Below, piece after piece: positions 1 through 7,104 of a stretch of 64,000 bases of DNA (the first letter of the stretch is position 1; every line of letters starts with the position of its first letter). Made by a program: the position numbers and the translations under genes. Location of the stretch: positions 248,001 to 312,000 of the forward strand of contig NZ_FUYC01000001.1 of NCBI RefSeq assembly GCF_900167125.1. The letters are read 5' to 3'. The notes below the pieces were generated by a model. That model was not told the DNA's origin and made no database searches. It saw only the letters and a program-made list of their open reading frames with translations. The DNA comes from Paucidesulfovibrio gracilis DSM 16080. Its GTDB lineage: Bacteria > Desulfobacterota > Desulfovibrionia > Desulfovibrionales > Desulfovibrionaceae.

Positions 1-1
1 G

Positions 2-1747
2 GGCGGCCTAGCCGGTGAAATGTATAAACAATTTGCCGTGACCATCGCCGTGTCCGTGGTCATCTCCGGCGTCGTGGCCCTGACCCTGACCCCGGCCCTG
101 TGCGCGCTGCTGCTGCGCGAAAAGCACGGCAGCGCGATCCGGCCGCTGCAATGGTTCAACAAGTTCTTTGACCGCGTTACCAACGGGTACACCTCGGGCG
201 TACGCTTCATGCTCAAACGCGGCTTTTTGGCGCTGCTGCTCTTTGCCGCGCTCGTTGCCTGCACCTGGGGGCTGTTCAACAAGGTGCCGGGCGGCCTCGT
301 GCCCAATGAAGACAAGGGCTATGCTATGGCCGTGACCATGTTGCCGGACGGTGCGTCCATGGACCGCACCGAAGCCGCCATGGACCAACTGGACCAAAGC
401 CTGAAGGCCCAGCCCGAGGTGGATTCCTTCATCTCCCTCACCGGCCTGGACATACTCTCCGGCACCCGAAAGTCCAACTCCGGCACCACCTTCATCAAAC
501 TCAAGCCCTGGAGCGAACGCACAGGAGAAGGGCAAGACGCGGACAGCTTCGTGAAACGCGTTTTCGGTCTGGCCTATCCCATCACGGACGCCTTTGTGCT
601 CTGCTTTGGCATGCCTCCCATTCAGGGCATGAGCAACACCGGCGGCTTTGAAGGCTACATCCAGAGCCGGGCGGGCGGAAGCGCCACGGAATTGGCGGCA
701 GTGACGCAAAAGGTCATCGCCGCCGCAGGAAAACGCCCTGAACTGGGCCGCGTGTCCACCACCTACTCCGCCAACTGGCCACAACTGCGCGTGAACCTGG
801 ACCGGGAACGGGCCATGGCCATGGGGGTTCCCGTGGACCGTGTGTTCTCCACCATGCAGGCCACCTTCGGATCGTACTACATCAACGACTTCAACATGCT
901 GGGGCGCACGTTCCAGGTGAACATGCAATCCGAGGCCGAGTACCGCGACAATCCCGGTGATCTCTCCAATGTATACGTCCGCTCTGACGACGGCGACATG
1001 ATCCCGCTCACGGCGTTGGTGAATGTGGAGCAGACCACCGGACCGGTAACCGTGGAACGCTTCAACGTGTTCCCCGCGGCCAAGCTGGTGGGCGGTCCTG
1101 CTCCAGGCTACAGCTCGGGACAGGCGCTCCAGGCCATGCAGGAAATCGCCGACGAAGTGCTCGGCCATGAATACGCCCTGGCCTGGACAGGCTCCGCCTA
1201 CCAGGAAACCACCTCGGGCGACAGCGCGACCTTTGTATTCCTGCTCGGCCTGCTCATGGTCTTCCTGATCCTGGCGGCCCAGTATGAACAGTGGACCCTG
1301 CCACTGGCGGTCATCATGGTGGTTCCGTTCGCCCTGTTCGGTGCCATTGCCGCCACCTGGCTGCGCGGTCTGTCCAATGACGTCTATTTACAGATTGCGC
1401 TGCTGACGCTCATCGGACTGTCCGCCAAGAACTCCATTCTCATTGTGGAATTTGCTGTGCAGTTACGCCGGCAGGGGCTTTCTCTGCTCGAATCCGCAGC
1501 CCAGGCCGCCCATTTGCGCTTCCGGCCCATCATCATGACATCCATGGCCTTTGTGCTCGGCGTTGTCCCGCTGGCCATCAGCTCCGGCGCAGGTGCGGCC
1601 TCGCGCCACGCTATCGGAACAGGCGTTATCGGCGGCATGCTCGCCGCAACCTACATCGCCACGTTCTTCATTCCCACGTTCTACCGCATGATCATGGGAG
1701 CCACGGAATGGGTGCGCGGCAAGCGAGGCAAGGAGCAACAGGCATGA
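2..1747 (+). CDS. RND (AcrB/HAE1-type) multidrug efflux transporter, 3' part
   Basis: C-terminal 581 residues of an inner-membrane RND drug/proton antiporter. The window opens inside the gene: the frame is already open from base 2 and GGLAGEMYKQF precedes the first visible Met, a typical AcrB-family stretch. Visible parts are the helix ALTLTPALCALLL, another helix, then the second periplasmic porter/docking loop beginning NEDKGYAMAVTMLPDGAS, and a C-terminal block of about six helices (from FVFLLGLLMVFLILAAQYEQW). It would take drugs from the periplasm or outer leaflet and pass them to a membrane-fusion protein and TolC-like channel, presumably encoded upstream of the window. The next gene, a MarR regulator, overlaps its stop codon by 4 bases, so the two are co-transcribed. 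The family is clear; the substrate is not predictable. Confidence 0.95.
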   Translation, partial: GGLAGEMYKQFAVTIAVSVVISGVVALTLTPALCALLLREKHGSAIRPLQWFNKFFDRVTNGYTSGVRFMLKRGFLALLLFAALVACTWGLFNKVPGGLVPNEDKGYAMAVTMLPDGASMDRTEAAMDQLDQSLKAQPEVDSFISLTGLDILSGTRKSNSGTTFIKLKPWSERTGEGQDADSFVKRVFGLAYPITDAFVLCFGMPPIQGMSNTGGFEGYIQSRAGGSATELAAVTQKVIAAAGKRPELGRVSTTYSANWPQLRVNLDRERAMAMGVPVDRVFSTMQATFGSYYINDFNMLGRTFQVNMQSEAEYRDNPGDLSNVYVRSDDGDMIPLTALVNVEQTTGPVTVERFNVFPAAKLVGGPAPGYSSGQALQAMQEIADEVLGHEYALAWTGSAYQETTSGDSATFVFLLGLLMVFLILAAQYEQWTLPLAVIMVVPFALFGAIAATWLRGLSNDVYLQIALLTLIGLSAKNSILIVEFAVQLRRQGLSLLESAAQAAHLRFRPIIMTSMAFVLGVVPLAISSGAGAASRHAIGTGVIGGMLAATYIATFFIPTFYRMIMGATEWVRGKRGKEQQA

Positions 1748-2244
1748 GTACGCCCCAATACCCCCCTCAATTGGAGAACGAGTGCATCCAATGGGGGTTG
1801 CGGCAAGGCTCCAACCTGCTCGGATTGACCTTGTACGAAGTGTCCCGCGAATGGCGCTACGCCCTGGACCAGCGGCTCAAGCCGCTGGGTCTGAGCAACA
1901 GCCGCTGGATGGCCTTGAAAACCGTCCAGTTCCTGGGGTCGCCGGTTTCCCAGCGGGAAATCGCCGAGGCCATGGGGGTGGAAAGTCCCACCCTGGCGCG
2001 CGCCCTGGACCAATTGGAAAAAGGCGGCTGGGTGCGGCGCGAAGTTTCGGACCAGGACAGACGCGTCAAGTTCGTGGAGCTGCAACCCAAGGCCATTCGG
2101 CTTCTGGAGGAGATCACCAGGGTCTGTTTCACCTTGGAAAAAGAACTCCTCAACGGCTTTCCGCCCAGTGAACTGGAGCAGTGTCATGAGGTGCTGCTCA
2201 AAATGCGCACCAAACTCTACAGCATCAACGGTAAGGAAGCCTGA
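1744..2244 (+). CDS. MarR-family transcriptional regulator of the efflux operon
   Basis: Protein of 166 residues. The ATG at 1744 overlaps the efflux pump stop codon (ATGA), which decides the start and implies translational coupling. Residues about 50-115 carry the winged helix: LSNSRWMALKTVQFLG, then the recognition region REIAEAMGVESPTLARALDQLEK and the wing GGWVRREVSDQDRRVKFVEL. The DxRxxxxxL pattern of the wing is typical of MarR proteins. These usually repress drug-efflux operons and are released by phenolic or lipophilic ligands. Being last in the pump operon suggests local autoregulation, which is inference. A strong terminator follows. Confidence 0.92.
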   Translation: MSTPQYPPQLENECIQWGLRQGSNLLGLTLYEVSREWRYALDQRLKPLGLSNSRWMALKTVQFLGSPVSQREIAEAMGVESPTLARALDQLEKGGWVRREVSDQDRRVKFVELQPKAIRLLEEITRVCFTLEKELLNGFPPSELEQCHEVLLKMRTKLYSINGKEA

Positions 2245-2283
2245 TCGCACGATACACAAAGAGTACGCCTCAAACGTACCGTG

Positions 2284-2334
2284 AACGTTCCAGACCGGCC
2301 GCATCGTGCTTGCGTGTCGGCTGGAACGTTTTTT
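2284..2334 (+). terminator. Intrinsic terminator of the RND-marR operon
   Basis: Perfect 10-bp inverted repeat AACGTTCCAG (2284-2293) and CTGGAACGTT (2321-2330), running straight into a T6 tract (2329-2334). Confidence 0.9.
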
Positions 2335-2474
2335 CGCATCCGGCCCCGCGTATCCGGTTCCCGCGGCTTCATTTTCAACGCGCCAATGCTGGAAAAGCCC
2401 GTCAGGTTCGTGTACGGTGTCATCATATATAGATTCCGATTTCCGGGTCACGGGGCAATCGCAAGGGGAAGTAC

Positions 2475-2672
2475 ATGAATGAAGGCCTGTTCGTTCTGCT
2501 GATCATTGTGGCGCTGGTATGGTGGAGCATGCGCTCCAAAAAGCGCCGTCGCTCCAGGAACAACACCTACTACAACGACCAATATTACAATCGGGGAGCC
2601 GATACCGACCGGGACAATGACGGCATCCCGGACAGCCAGGATTCCGATTCCGGCGGATCGGACGACGATTAG
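2475..2672 (+). CDS. Small single-pass membrane protein with an acidic Ca2+-loop-like tail
   Basis: A 65-residue protein with an AGGGGAAGT ribosome site before the ATG. Residues 4-20 are one hydrophobic helix (GLFVLLIIVALVWW), followed by a very basic stretch (RSKKRRRSR), a Tyr/Asn-rich linker, then DTDRDNDGIPDSQDSDSGG ending in acidic residues. DxDxDGIPDxxD matches the calcium-binding thrombospondin type 3 loop. The basic stretch after the helix predicts an N-out, C-in orientation. I do not recognise a named family. It may share a promoter with the next gene, 21 bases downstream. Confidence 0.7.
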   Translation: MNEGLFVLLIIVALVWWSMRSKKRRRSRNNTYYNDQYYNRGADTDRDNDGIPDSQDSDSGGSDDD

Positions 2673-2693
2673 ACTCCGCTCGACCAAACGCTC

Positions 2694-3167
2694 ATGATTT
2701 TGGCCGTAGATGTGGGACTGCGCACCGGACTGGCCCTGTTCGGTACGGATGGACGTCTGCACTGGTGCCGCTCCCACAACCTCGGGCAGGCGTCTCGGCT
2801 GCGCCGGGCCGCAAACAATCTCCTGCACCGCCACTCTCCGGACTTGCTCATTTTGGAGGGCGGAGGCAGGCTGGCGGACATCTGGCTGGCCACGGCAAAA
2901 AAACAGGACATTGCCACCCTTCAAATCCAGGCTGAAGAATGGCGCAAGAAACTTCTGCCCCTCCGCCAACGCACCAGCGGCAAGCTGGCCAAACAGGAGG
3001 CGTACGCACTGGCCCGAAAAATAGTGGAATGGTCCGGGGCCAAGCGCCCCACGTCGCTGCGGCACGATGCGGCCGAAGCCGTGCTGGCCGGAGTATACGG
3101 TTTGCTCAAAACAGGTATCCTGCTGCACAATCCACTGGCTTCCGGCATACCCCCAACCCAACATTGA
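2694..3167 (+). CDS. Small RuvC/YqgF-like RNase H-fold protein
   Basis: 157 residues. It begins with MILAVDVGLRTGLALFGTDG, the DxGxxTGxA first strand of RuvC/YqgF-type nucleases. A mid-protein acidic strand end LLILEGGG (about residue 48-55) and a C-terminal RHDAAEAVLAG (about residue 124-134) supply the acidic and His positions expected for metal ligands. The central part is basic (EEWRKKLLPLRQRTSGK), compatible with nucleic-acid binding. Fold and metal-site pattern are visible; activity is inference. It is shorter than RuvC and lacks the known YqgF sequence signature, so a Holliday-junction or other structure-specific nuclease function is only a possibility. It sits between an unknown membrane protein and a sensor kinase, with no repair genes nearby. 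Confidence 0.65.
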   Translation: MILAVDVGLRTGLALFGTDGRLHWCRSHNLGQASRLRRAANNLLHRHSPDLLILEGGGRLADIWLATAKKQDIATLQIQAEEWRKKLLPLRQRTSGKLAKQEAYALARKIVEWSGAKRPTSLRHDAAEAVLAGVYGLLKTGILLHNPLASGIPPTQH

Positions 3168-3184
3168 ACCGGAGTTGACGACCT

Positions 3185-5653
3185 GTGCTCCCCCTTCCGC
3201 TCCCCCGCCTCGTGGCGCGCTTCTCCCTGGTCTTGCTCGGGTCCATTCTGGCTACGGCGGCACTGGTCTCCTTTATTTCTCTGGATCAGATCAATGCCCT
3301 GGGTGAATTTTCCGCGGAACAAAACGAACGCTCCATTCGCGCTCTGGCCCGAAGCAGCCTGGCCTCTGCCGTTCAGGAACGTGCTCTGCACTATCAATCC
3401 ATTTTTTATCAGGCAGAAAAAACCGTCAGGTATACGGCATCGAGCCTGGGACGCTTCCTAAGCCAGGAAGCGTTTTACGGGCAGCGCAATTTCAATCCCA
3501 AGGAACGGCTTATCCGGCGCAGCGCAAATGGCGTCTTTACCAACGATCTCGAGAGTCTGGCATCGGGAGCCTATTGGGATTTCGACACTCCGACTCCGAA
3601 AATCCGCCAACGCATCAACGCCCTTTCCCACGTCGATCCGCTCCTGCGGCATTGTCAGCAGGCCACAGCCGGTTCCGTAGCGGCCTGGGTCATCACCGCG
3701 GACGCCTTGTCGCGCTATTATCCCAACATTCACCACGCCCAGTTCATGCCCAGTCCTGAAGAACTGGACTACCGGGACGATGTCTGCTTTGCCAGCGTCA
3801 CGCCCGAGGCCAACCCCAAAGGCGGCCCGCTTTGGAATGAAATTTATCAGGACTCCATGGGGCAGGGTCTGGTGGTGACCCTGAGCATGCCCGTACATGA
3901 CGACCAAGGCAAATTTGTGGCGGCCACAGGCGTGGATATCTCGGTACAACGGCTGATACGACATGTGCTGGACGGCAATTCCCAGCAGGGGTTCAGTTTC
4001 TTGATCACGGATCAAGGCGGGCTGATCGCCTTTCCCACGGGGAAACTGCACCTTTTCGGCCTGAACGCGGCCGACCACCTGCGGCCGGGTGAGCTGCTCC
4101 GCATCGGCCTGACCGACTCCCAGGATCCGGCCATACGCACCGCCGCGCAAGCCATGCGTGACGAACCACAGGGCGTGCTCTCCCTTCGTCTGGAACAAAC
4201 CCCATACCTGCTCGCCTTCGAACGATTACCGTCCACCAACTGGCGATTGGGCTACGTCATTTCCGAATCCAATCTGCTTTCCTCGGTGCGCCGGACACGG
4301 GAAGCTCTGGACCAGGCCCGGGTGGACACCACCCGCAGCATTCTGCTGATCACCCTGCTGATCCTGCCGGTCTGCTTCATCACCACGCTGTACTTCTTCA
4401 TGCGCAACCTGTTCAGCCCGGTGCGGCGCATTCTCGATGTCATCCGCCGGGTGGCGGGCGGGGAGATGCAAGCCAGGGTTCACCTGCGGCAAAACGACGA
4501 GCTGGCCGAATTGGCCGAAGCCGTCAACGACATGACCGAACGGCTGGAAGAAAAACAAACCTTCCTTACCCAGGCGGAAACCAAATACCGGACCCTGTTT
4601 GAAAACGCCACGGTGGGCCTGTTCCGGTCCACCCCGGATGGACGGCTGCTCTCGGCCAACACGACCCTGGCCGCCATGCTCGGATATAACACGCCGGCCC
4701 AATGCGTGGCCGAACTTGAGGACATTGCCGAACAAACCTATGCAACGCCCTCGGTACGCAAAAAATTCCGTGAGCATGTGGAAGGACACCCCCGCCCGGA
4801 TCCCTTCATCTACCAGCTGCGCCGACGCAACGGAGAGCTTATCTGGGTAGAATGCACGGCCCGTGCGGTCCGCGGCTCGGGCAACACGGTTCTGTTTTAC
4901 GAAGGCTCGGTCATGGACATCACGGACCGCAAACGCGCCGAGGAGTACCGGAACATTTTGTCCCGGGAAATACTGCGTATCCAGGAATTTGAACGTCGCC
5001 GCGTGGCCCTTGACCTGCACGACAACGTGGCCCAGGATCTCTCCGCCTTGAAAATCGCCTTTGAAACCCTATTCGACGACGAGGCCGACCTGCCGCCCCA
5101 AACCCGTGAACGCGCTCTGCGGTGTGCGGAAATACTCGGCAAATCCATTGCCTCGGTCCGCGATATGGCCCATGATCTGCGCCCGTCGGGCCTGGATCAG
5201 ATCGGACTGGACAAGACCATTGCCGACTACTGCCGGAGCGTGGCCTCGGTCACCGGGCTACAGGTGGATTTTTCCTCGGCGGGCATGGATTATGTACGAC
5301 TGGACGGGGATGCGGGCATCCACGTTTTTCGCATCGTGCAGGAGGCGCTAAGCAACGTGCGCAAACATTCCGGCGCGGATACGGCCACGGTCCGGCTCGT
5401 GGCCTCGCACCCCAACGTCATTCTTCGTGTGGAGGACAATGGCGCGGGATTCGACTATCCTAGGCGTTCGCACGAAGCCATCCTGGAAAAACGCATGGGC
5501 CTGCCCGGACTCATGGAACGGGCCAACATGCTCGGCGGCAAACTGGATATCCAATCAAAGCCCGGCCGGGGTACACGGCTGCGGCTGGAATTTCCCATTG
5601 CTCCGGACAGCCGCAATCAACATTCACCCCCGTCCGGCTCCACGCACCGTTGA
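3185..5653 (+). CDS. Membrane sensor histidine kinase (Cache-HAMP-PAS-HisKA_3-HATPase)
   Basis: 822 residues with a GTG start. TM1 spans about residues 11-33 and TM2 about 382-405, enclosing a periplasmic Cache-type sensor of about 350 residues. HAMP follows (about 411-460, SPVRRILDVIRRVAGGEMQA), then PAS (about 467-585, ending MDITDRKRAEE), then the NarL-type dimerisation helix RRRVALDLHDNVAQDLSAL with the phospho-acceptor His at residue 612. The ATPase has N-box IVQEALSNVRKHS, G1 VEDNGAGFD and GLPGLMERANMLGG. The His-box class predicts a LuxR/NarL-type response regulator partner, but none lies next to it: the following gene is a minus-strand secreted protein. The kinase is therefore an orphan here. 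The ligand is unknown. Confidence 0.93.
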   Translation: MLPLPLPRLVARFSLVLLGSILATAALVSFISLDQINALGEFSAEQNERSIRALARSSLASAVQERALHYQSIFYQAEKTVRYTASSLGRFLSQEAFYGQRNFNPKERLIRRSANGVFTNDLESLASGAYWDFDTPTPKIRQRINALSHVDPLLRHCQQATAGSVAAWVITADALSRYYPNIHHAQFMPSPEELDYRDDVCFASVTPEANPKGGPLWNEIYQDSMGQGLVVTLSMPVHDDQGKFVAATGVDISVQRLIRHVLDGNSQQGFSFLITDQGGLIAFPTGKLHLFGLNAADHLRPGELLRIGLTDSQDPAIRTAAQAMRDEPQGVLSLRLEQTPYLLAFERLPSTNWRLGYVISESNLLSSVRRTREALDQARVDTTRSILLITLLILPVCFITTLYFFMRNLFSPVRRILDVIRRVAGGEMQARVHLRQNDELAELAEAVNDMTERLEEKQTFLTQAETKYRTLFENATVGLFRSTPDGRLLSANTTLAAMLGYNTPAQCVAELEDIAEQTYATPSVRKKFREHVEGHPRPDPFIYQLRRRNGELIWVECTARAVRGSGNTVLFYEGSVMDITDRKRAEEYRNILSREILRIQEFERRRVALDLHDNVAQDLSALKIAFETLFDDEADLPPQTRERALRCAEILGKSIASVRDMAHDLRPSGLDQIGLDKTIADYCRSVASVTGLQVDFSSAGMDYVRLDGDAGIHVFRIVQEALSNVRKHSGADTATVRLVASHPNVILRVEDNGAGFDYPRRSHEAILEKRMGLPGLMERANMLGGKLDIQSKPGRGTRLRLEFPIAPDSRNQHSPPSGSTHR

Positions 5654-5722
5654 CCCTGACTCCGCACCGGTCAAGGCCGATGCCTGAATCCCTCCTCTTC
5701 AGCGCGTCCCGGTCCGAAAACT

Positions 5723-6298
5723 TCACTCCGTGAAGGCATCTCCGAGCAGCAACACGGTCCGGTTCTGCTGCGGATCATAACGAATAGAAAACACCGCGCA
5801 ATTGTCCGTGGCGTGTTCACACAGCACCCAGCGCACGCCCGATCCTCGGCGAGACCAGTCTTCCTCGCAATACCGATCCCACTGGGAACCGTACAGCAGC
5901 ACCCGCCGATTCTCGGTTCCGTATTGCCGGGAATAATATTTGCGCAAAGAATGATACGCGGCCTCGCCTGCGGCTTCCCCACGGATGGAGCAGACGTATC
6001 CATCGCAAAAGCCGAATTCCAGACGATCCAGCACCACGCCGCCGATGGGGGCGGGCGGCTCCGACCGAACATAATATCGGATCAGGGAGTCTCCGGCCAC
6101 TTCGTCATGCAGGGTCATGTCCCGGGAAAAGGCCAACCCTTCAAGATCACTCAGGAACGCGCCCATGCGAATGCCGTCCACGCTGTCGGGGATGGTGTTG
6201 CCCGCTTCGGCCCATACCGGGAGAACTCCCAGAGCCAATGCGGTCATGAATGAAAAAACAATTTTGTACAGGATGGAACCAATGGAGATACTCGACAC
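5723..6298 (-). CDS. Secreted Cys-containing protein of unknown function
   Basis: 191 residues from a GTG at 6298, chosen because GAGGAGG lies 5 bases upstream and the start gives a clean signal peptide (ILYKIVFSFMTALALGVLPVWAEA). An in-frame GTG at 6358 is the alternative. The mature part has several cysteines (FCDGYVCSIRG, DRYCEED, VLCEHATDNC) that could form disulfides in the periplasm. No family recognised. It is the last of three minus-strand genes, 92 bases after the putative selenoprotein, and may be functionally linked to it through thiol chemistry; that link is inference. Confidence 0.7.
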   Translation of the reverse strand: MSSISIGSILYKIVFSFMTALALGVLPVWAEAGNTIPDSVDGIRMGAFLSDLEGLAFSRDMTLHDEVAGDSLIRYYVRSEPPAPIGGVVLDRLEFGFCDGYVCSIRGEAAGEAAYHSLRKYYSRQYGTENRRVLLYGSQWDRYCEEDWSRRGSGVRWVLCEHATDNCAVFSIRYDPQQNRTVLLLGDAFTE

Positions 6299-6389
6299 CC
6301 CGGCCTCCTCGGAAAATGCTCCGAGAAAAGCTGTATCACATATTCGATCCAACGGCACCCCTTGCCTTGTACATGGCCGCAGCGTTTAT

Positions 6390-6638
6390 TCAGCCGGTCT
6401 TCTCCTCCCCGGCGGAGCGCACCCGCAATTCAACGTGGCCGTTGTCGAGCAGGCATTCCTCCTCCACACGGGCACGCGCATGGCGCAGCAACCGTCCCAA
6501 ATTCTCCCGCTGGTCCGGTAAGATCTCCACACGGTACGGGGTGTCGGCCCCAGCGGCACGGAGCTTCAAACTAAGCTCCCGAAAGCCGCTTCAACAGTCG
6601 CGCCAGCAGTCCACGCGATCGGCGTCATGCCAGATCAT
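6390..6638 (-). CDS. Putative selenoprotein: 82 residues with UGA-encoded Sec at position 16
   Basis: The ATG at 6638 overlaps the stop of the upstream gene (ATGA), so translation is coupled. The frame reads MIWHDADRVDCWRDC, then an in-frame TGA (6593-6591), then continues open for 66 codons starting SGFRELSLKLRAAG and containing VEILPDQRENLGRLLRHA, to a TGA at 6392-6390. Immediately after the internal UGA is a two-tier hairpin with an apical loop containing GU, the layout of bacterial SECIS elements (separate entry). Reading UGA as selenocysteine gives Cys11-x3-Cys15-Sec16, a plausible redox centre. Codon use after the UGA is GC-rich at third positions like the neighbours, arguing against decay. 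Desulfovibrionaceae commonly carry Sec machinery, but selA/selB/selC are not in this window. I do not recognise the family. The alternative is a nonsense mutation or a 15-codon peptide. Confidence 0.7.
6552..6590 (-). promoter_or_regulatory. Candidate bacterial SECIS element
   Basis: Starts at the base after the in-frame UGA. Lower stem: AGCGGC (6590-6585) with GCCGCT (6557-6552), 6 bp. Internal loop: UUUCG opposite GU. Upper stem: GGAGCUU (6579-6573) with AAGCUCC (6566-6560), 7 bp. Apical loop AGUUUG contains the GU that SelB contacts in known SECIS RNAs. The upper stem begins 12 bases after the UGA, as in E. coli fdhF (compared from memory). The helix is coding sequence, as expected for bacterial SECIS. 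Confidence 0.7.
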
Positions 6639-6934
6639 TTTTGCTCCTTGCGTGCCTGGTCCAGTGTATGTTCCCGCAATGCTCCCAAAACATTGCGCAC
6701 GAGCAAACGCACGCATTGCACGCGGTGGCTGTCCTCATCCAAGGGCGGCCCCTCCGGAAACTGCTGCAAAACCAATGAAAGCGTGGTGATGCACTCCTCC
6801 ACGGGGTCGCCCCCGGTCCGCACCAGATCCTGCAGGGTCTGGGCATAGGCGTACATGTTGTTCCAGCGGCTGTCGGAATAAAACGGATTGGACTCGTCCA
6901 TCGGCATCTCCGGGATTTTGGGACCAAGATACAT
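6635..6934 (-). CDS. Conserved-looking small cytosolic protein, first gene of the selenoprotein operon
   Basis: 99 residues if the ATG at 6934 is used; an ATG at 6898 (MDESNPFYSD) has a better-spaced GGAG and is a good alternative. The sequence is mostly helical and soluble (NNMYAYAQTLQDLVRTGG, VRLLVRNVLGALREHTLDQA) with two cysteines, no membrane segment and no motif that I recognise. Its TGA stop overlaps the ATG of the UGA-containing gene, which is the main evidence that both are real. The opposite strand starts the HDOD gene, so 6935-7104 is a divergent promoter region. Confidence 0.65.
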   Translation of the reverse strand: MYLGPKIPEMPMDESNPFYSDSRWNNMYAYAQTLQDLVRTGGDPVEECITTLSLVLQQFPEGPPLDEDSHRVQCVRLLVRNVLGALREHTLDQARKEQK

Positions 6935-7104
6935 GCTCCAGCCCCGACGTTCTTGATAGGTCGCCCCGGCTTGAAGCGTCAAGACACCCTTTGCACACAG
7001 TCCAAGGGAAATCATACACCGGGTCTTGTCCCTGTTCCCACGACTGTGCTATGCGTCCAAAGTAGGTTTCCCCTCTCATCCGCAACAGGAGGCCCGGCCA
7101 GAAA

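Noticed and set aside
6390-6638. Treating the UGA-containing gene as a plain pseudogene
   Set aside because: The ATGA coupling, the coding bias continuing past the UGA and the SECIS-like hairpin starting at the next base together fit selenocysteine better than decay.
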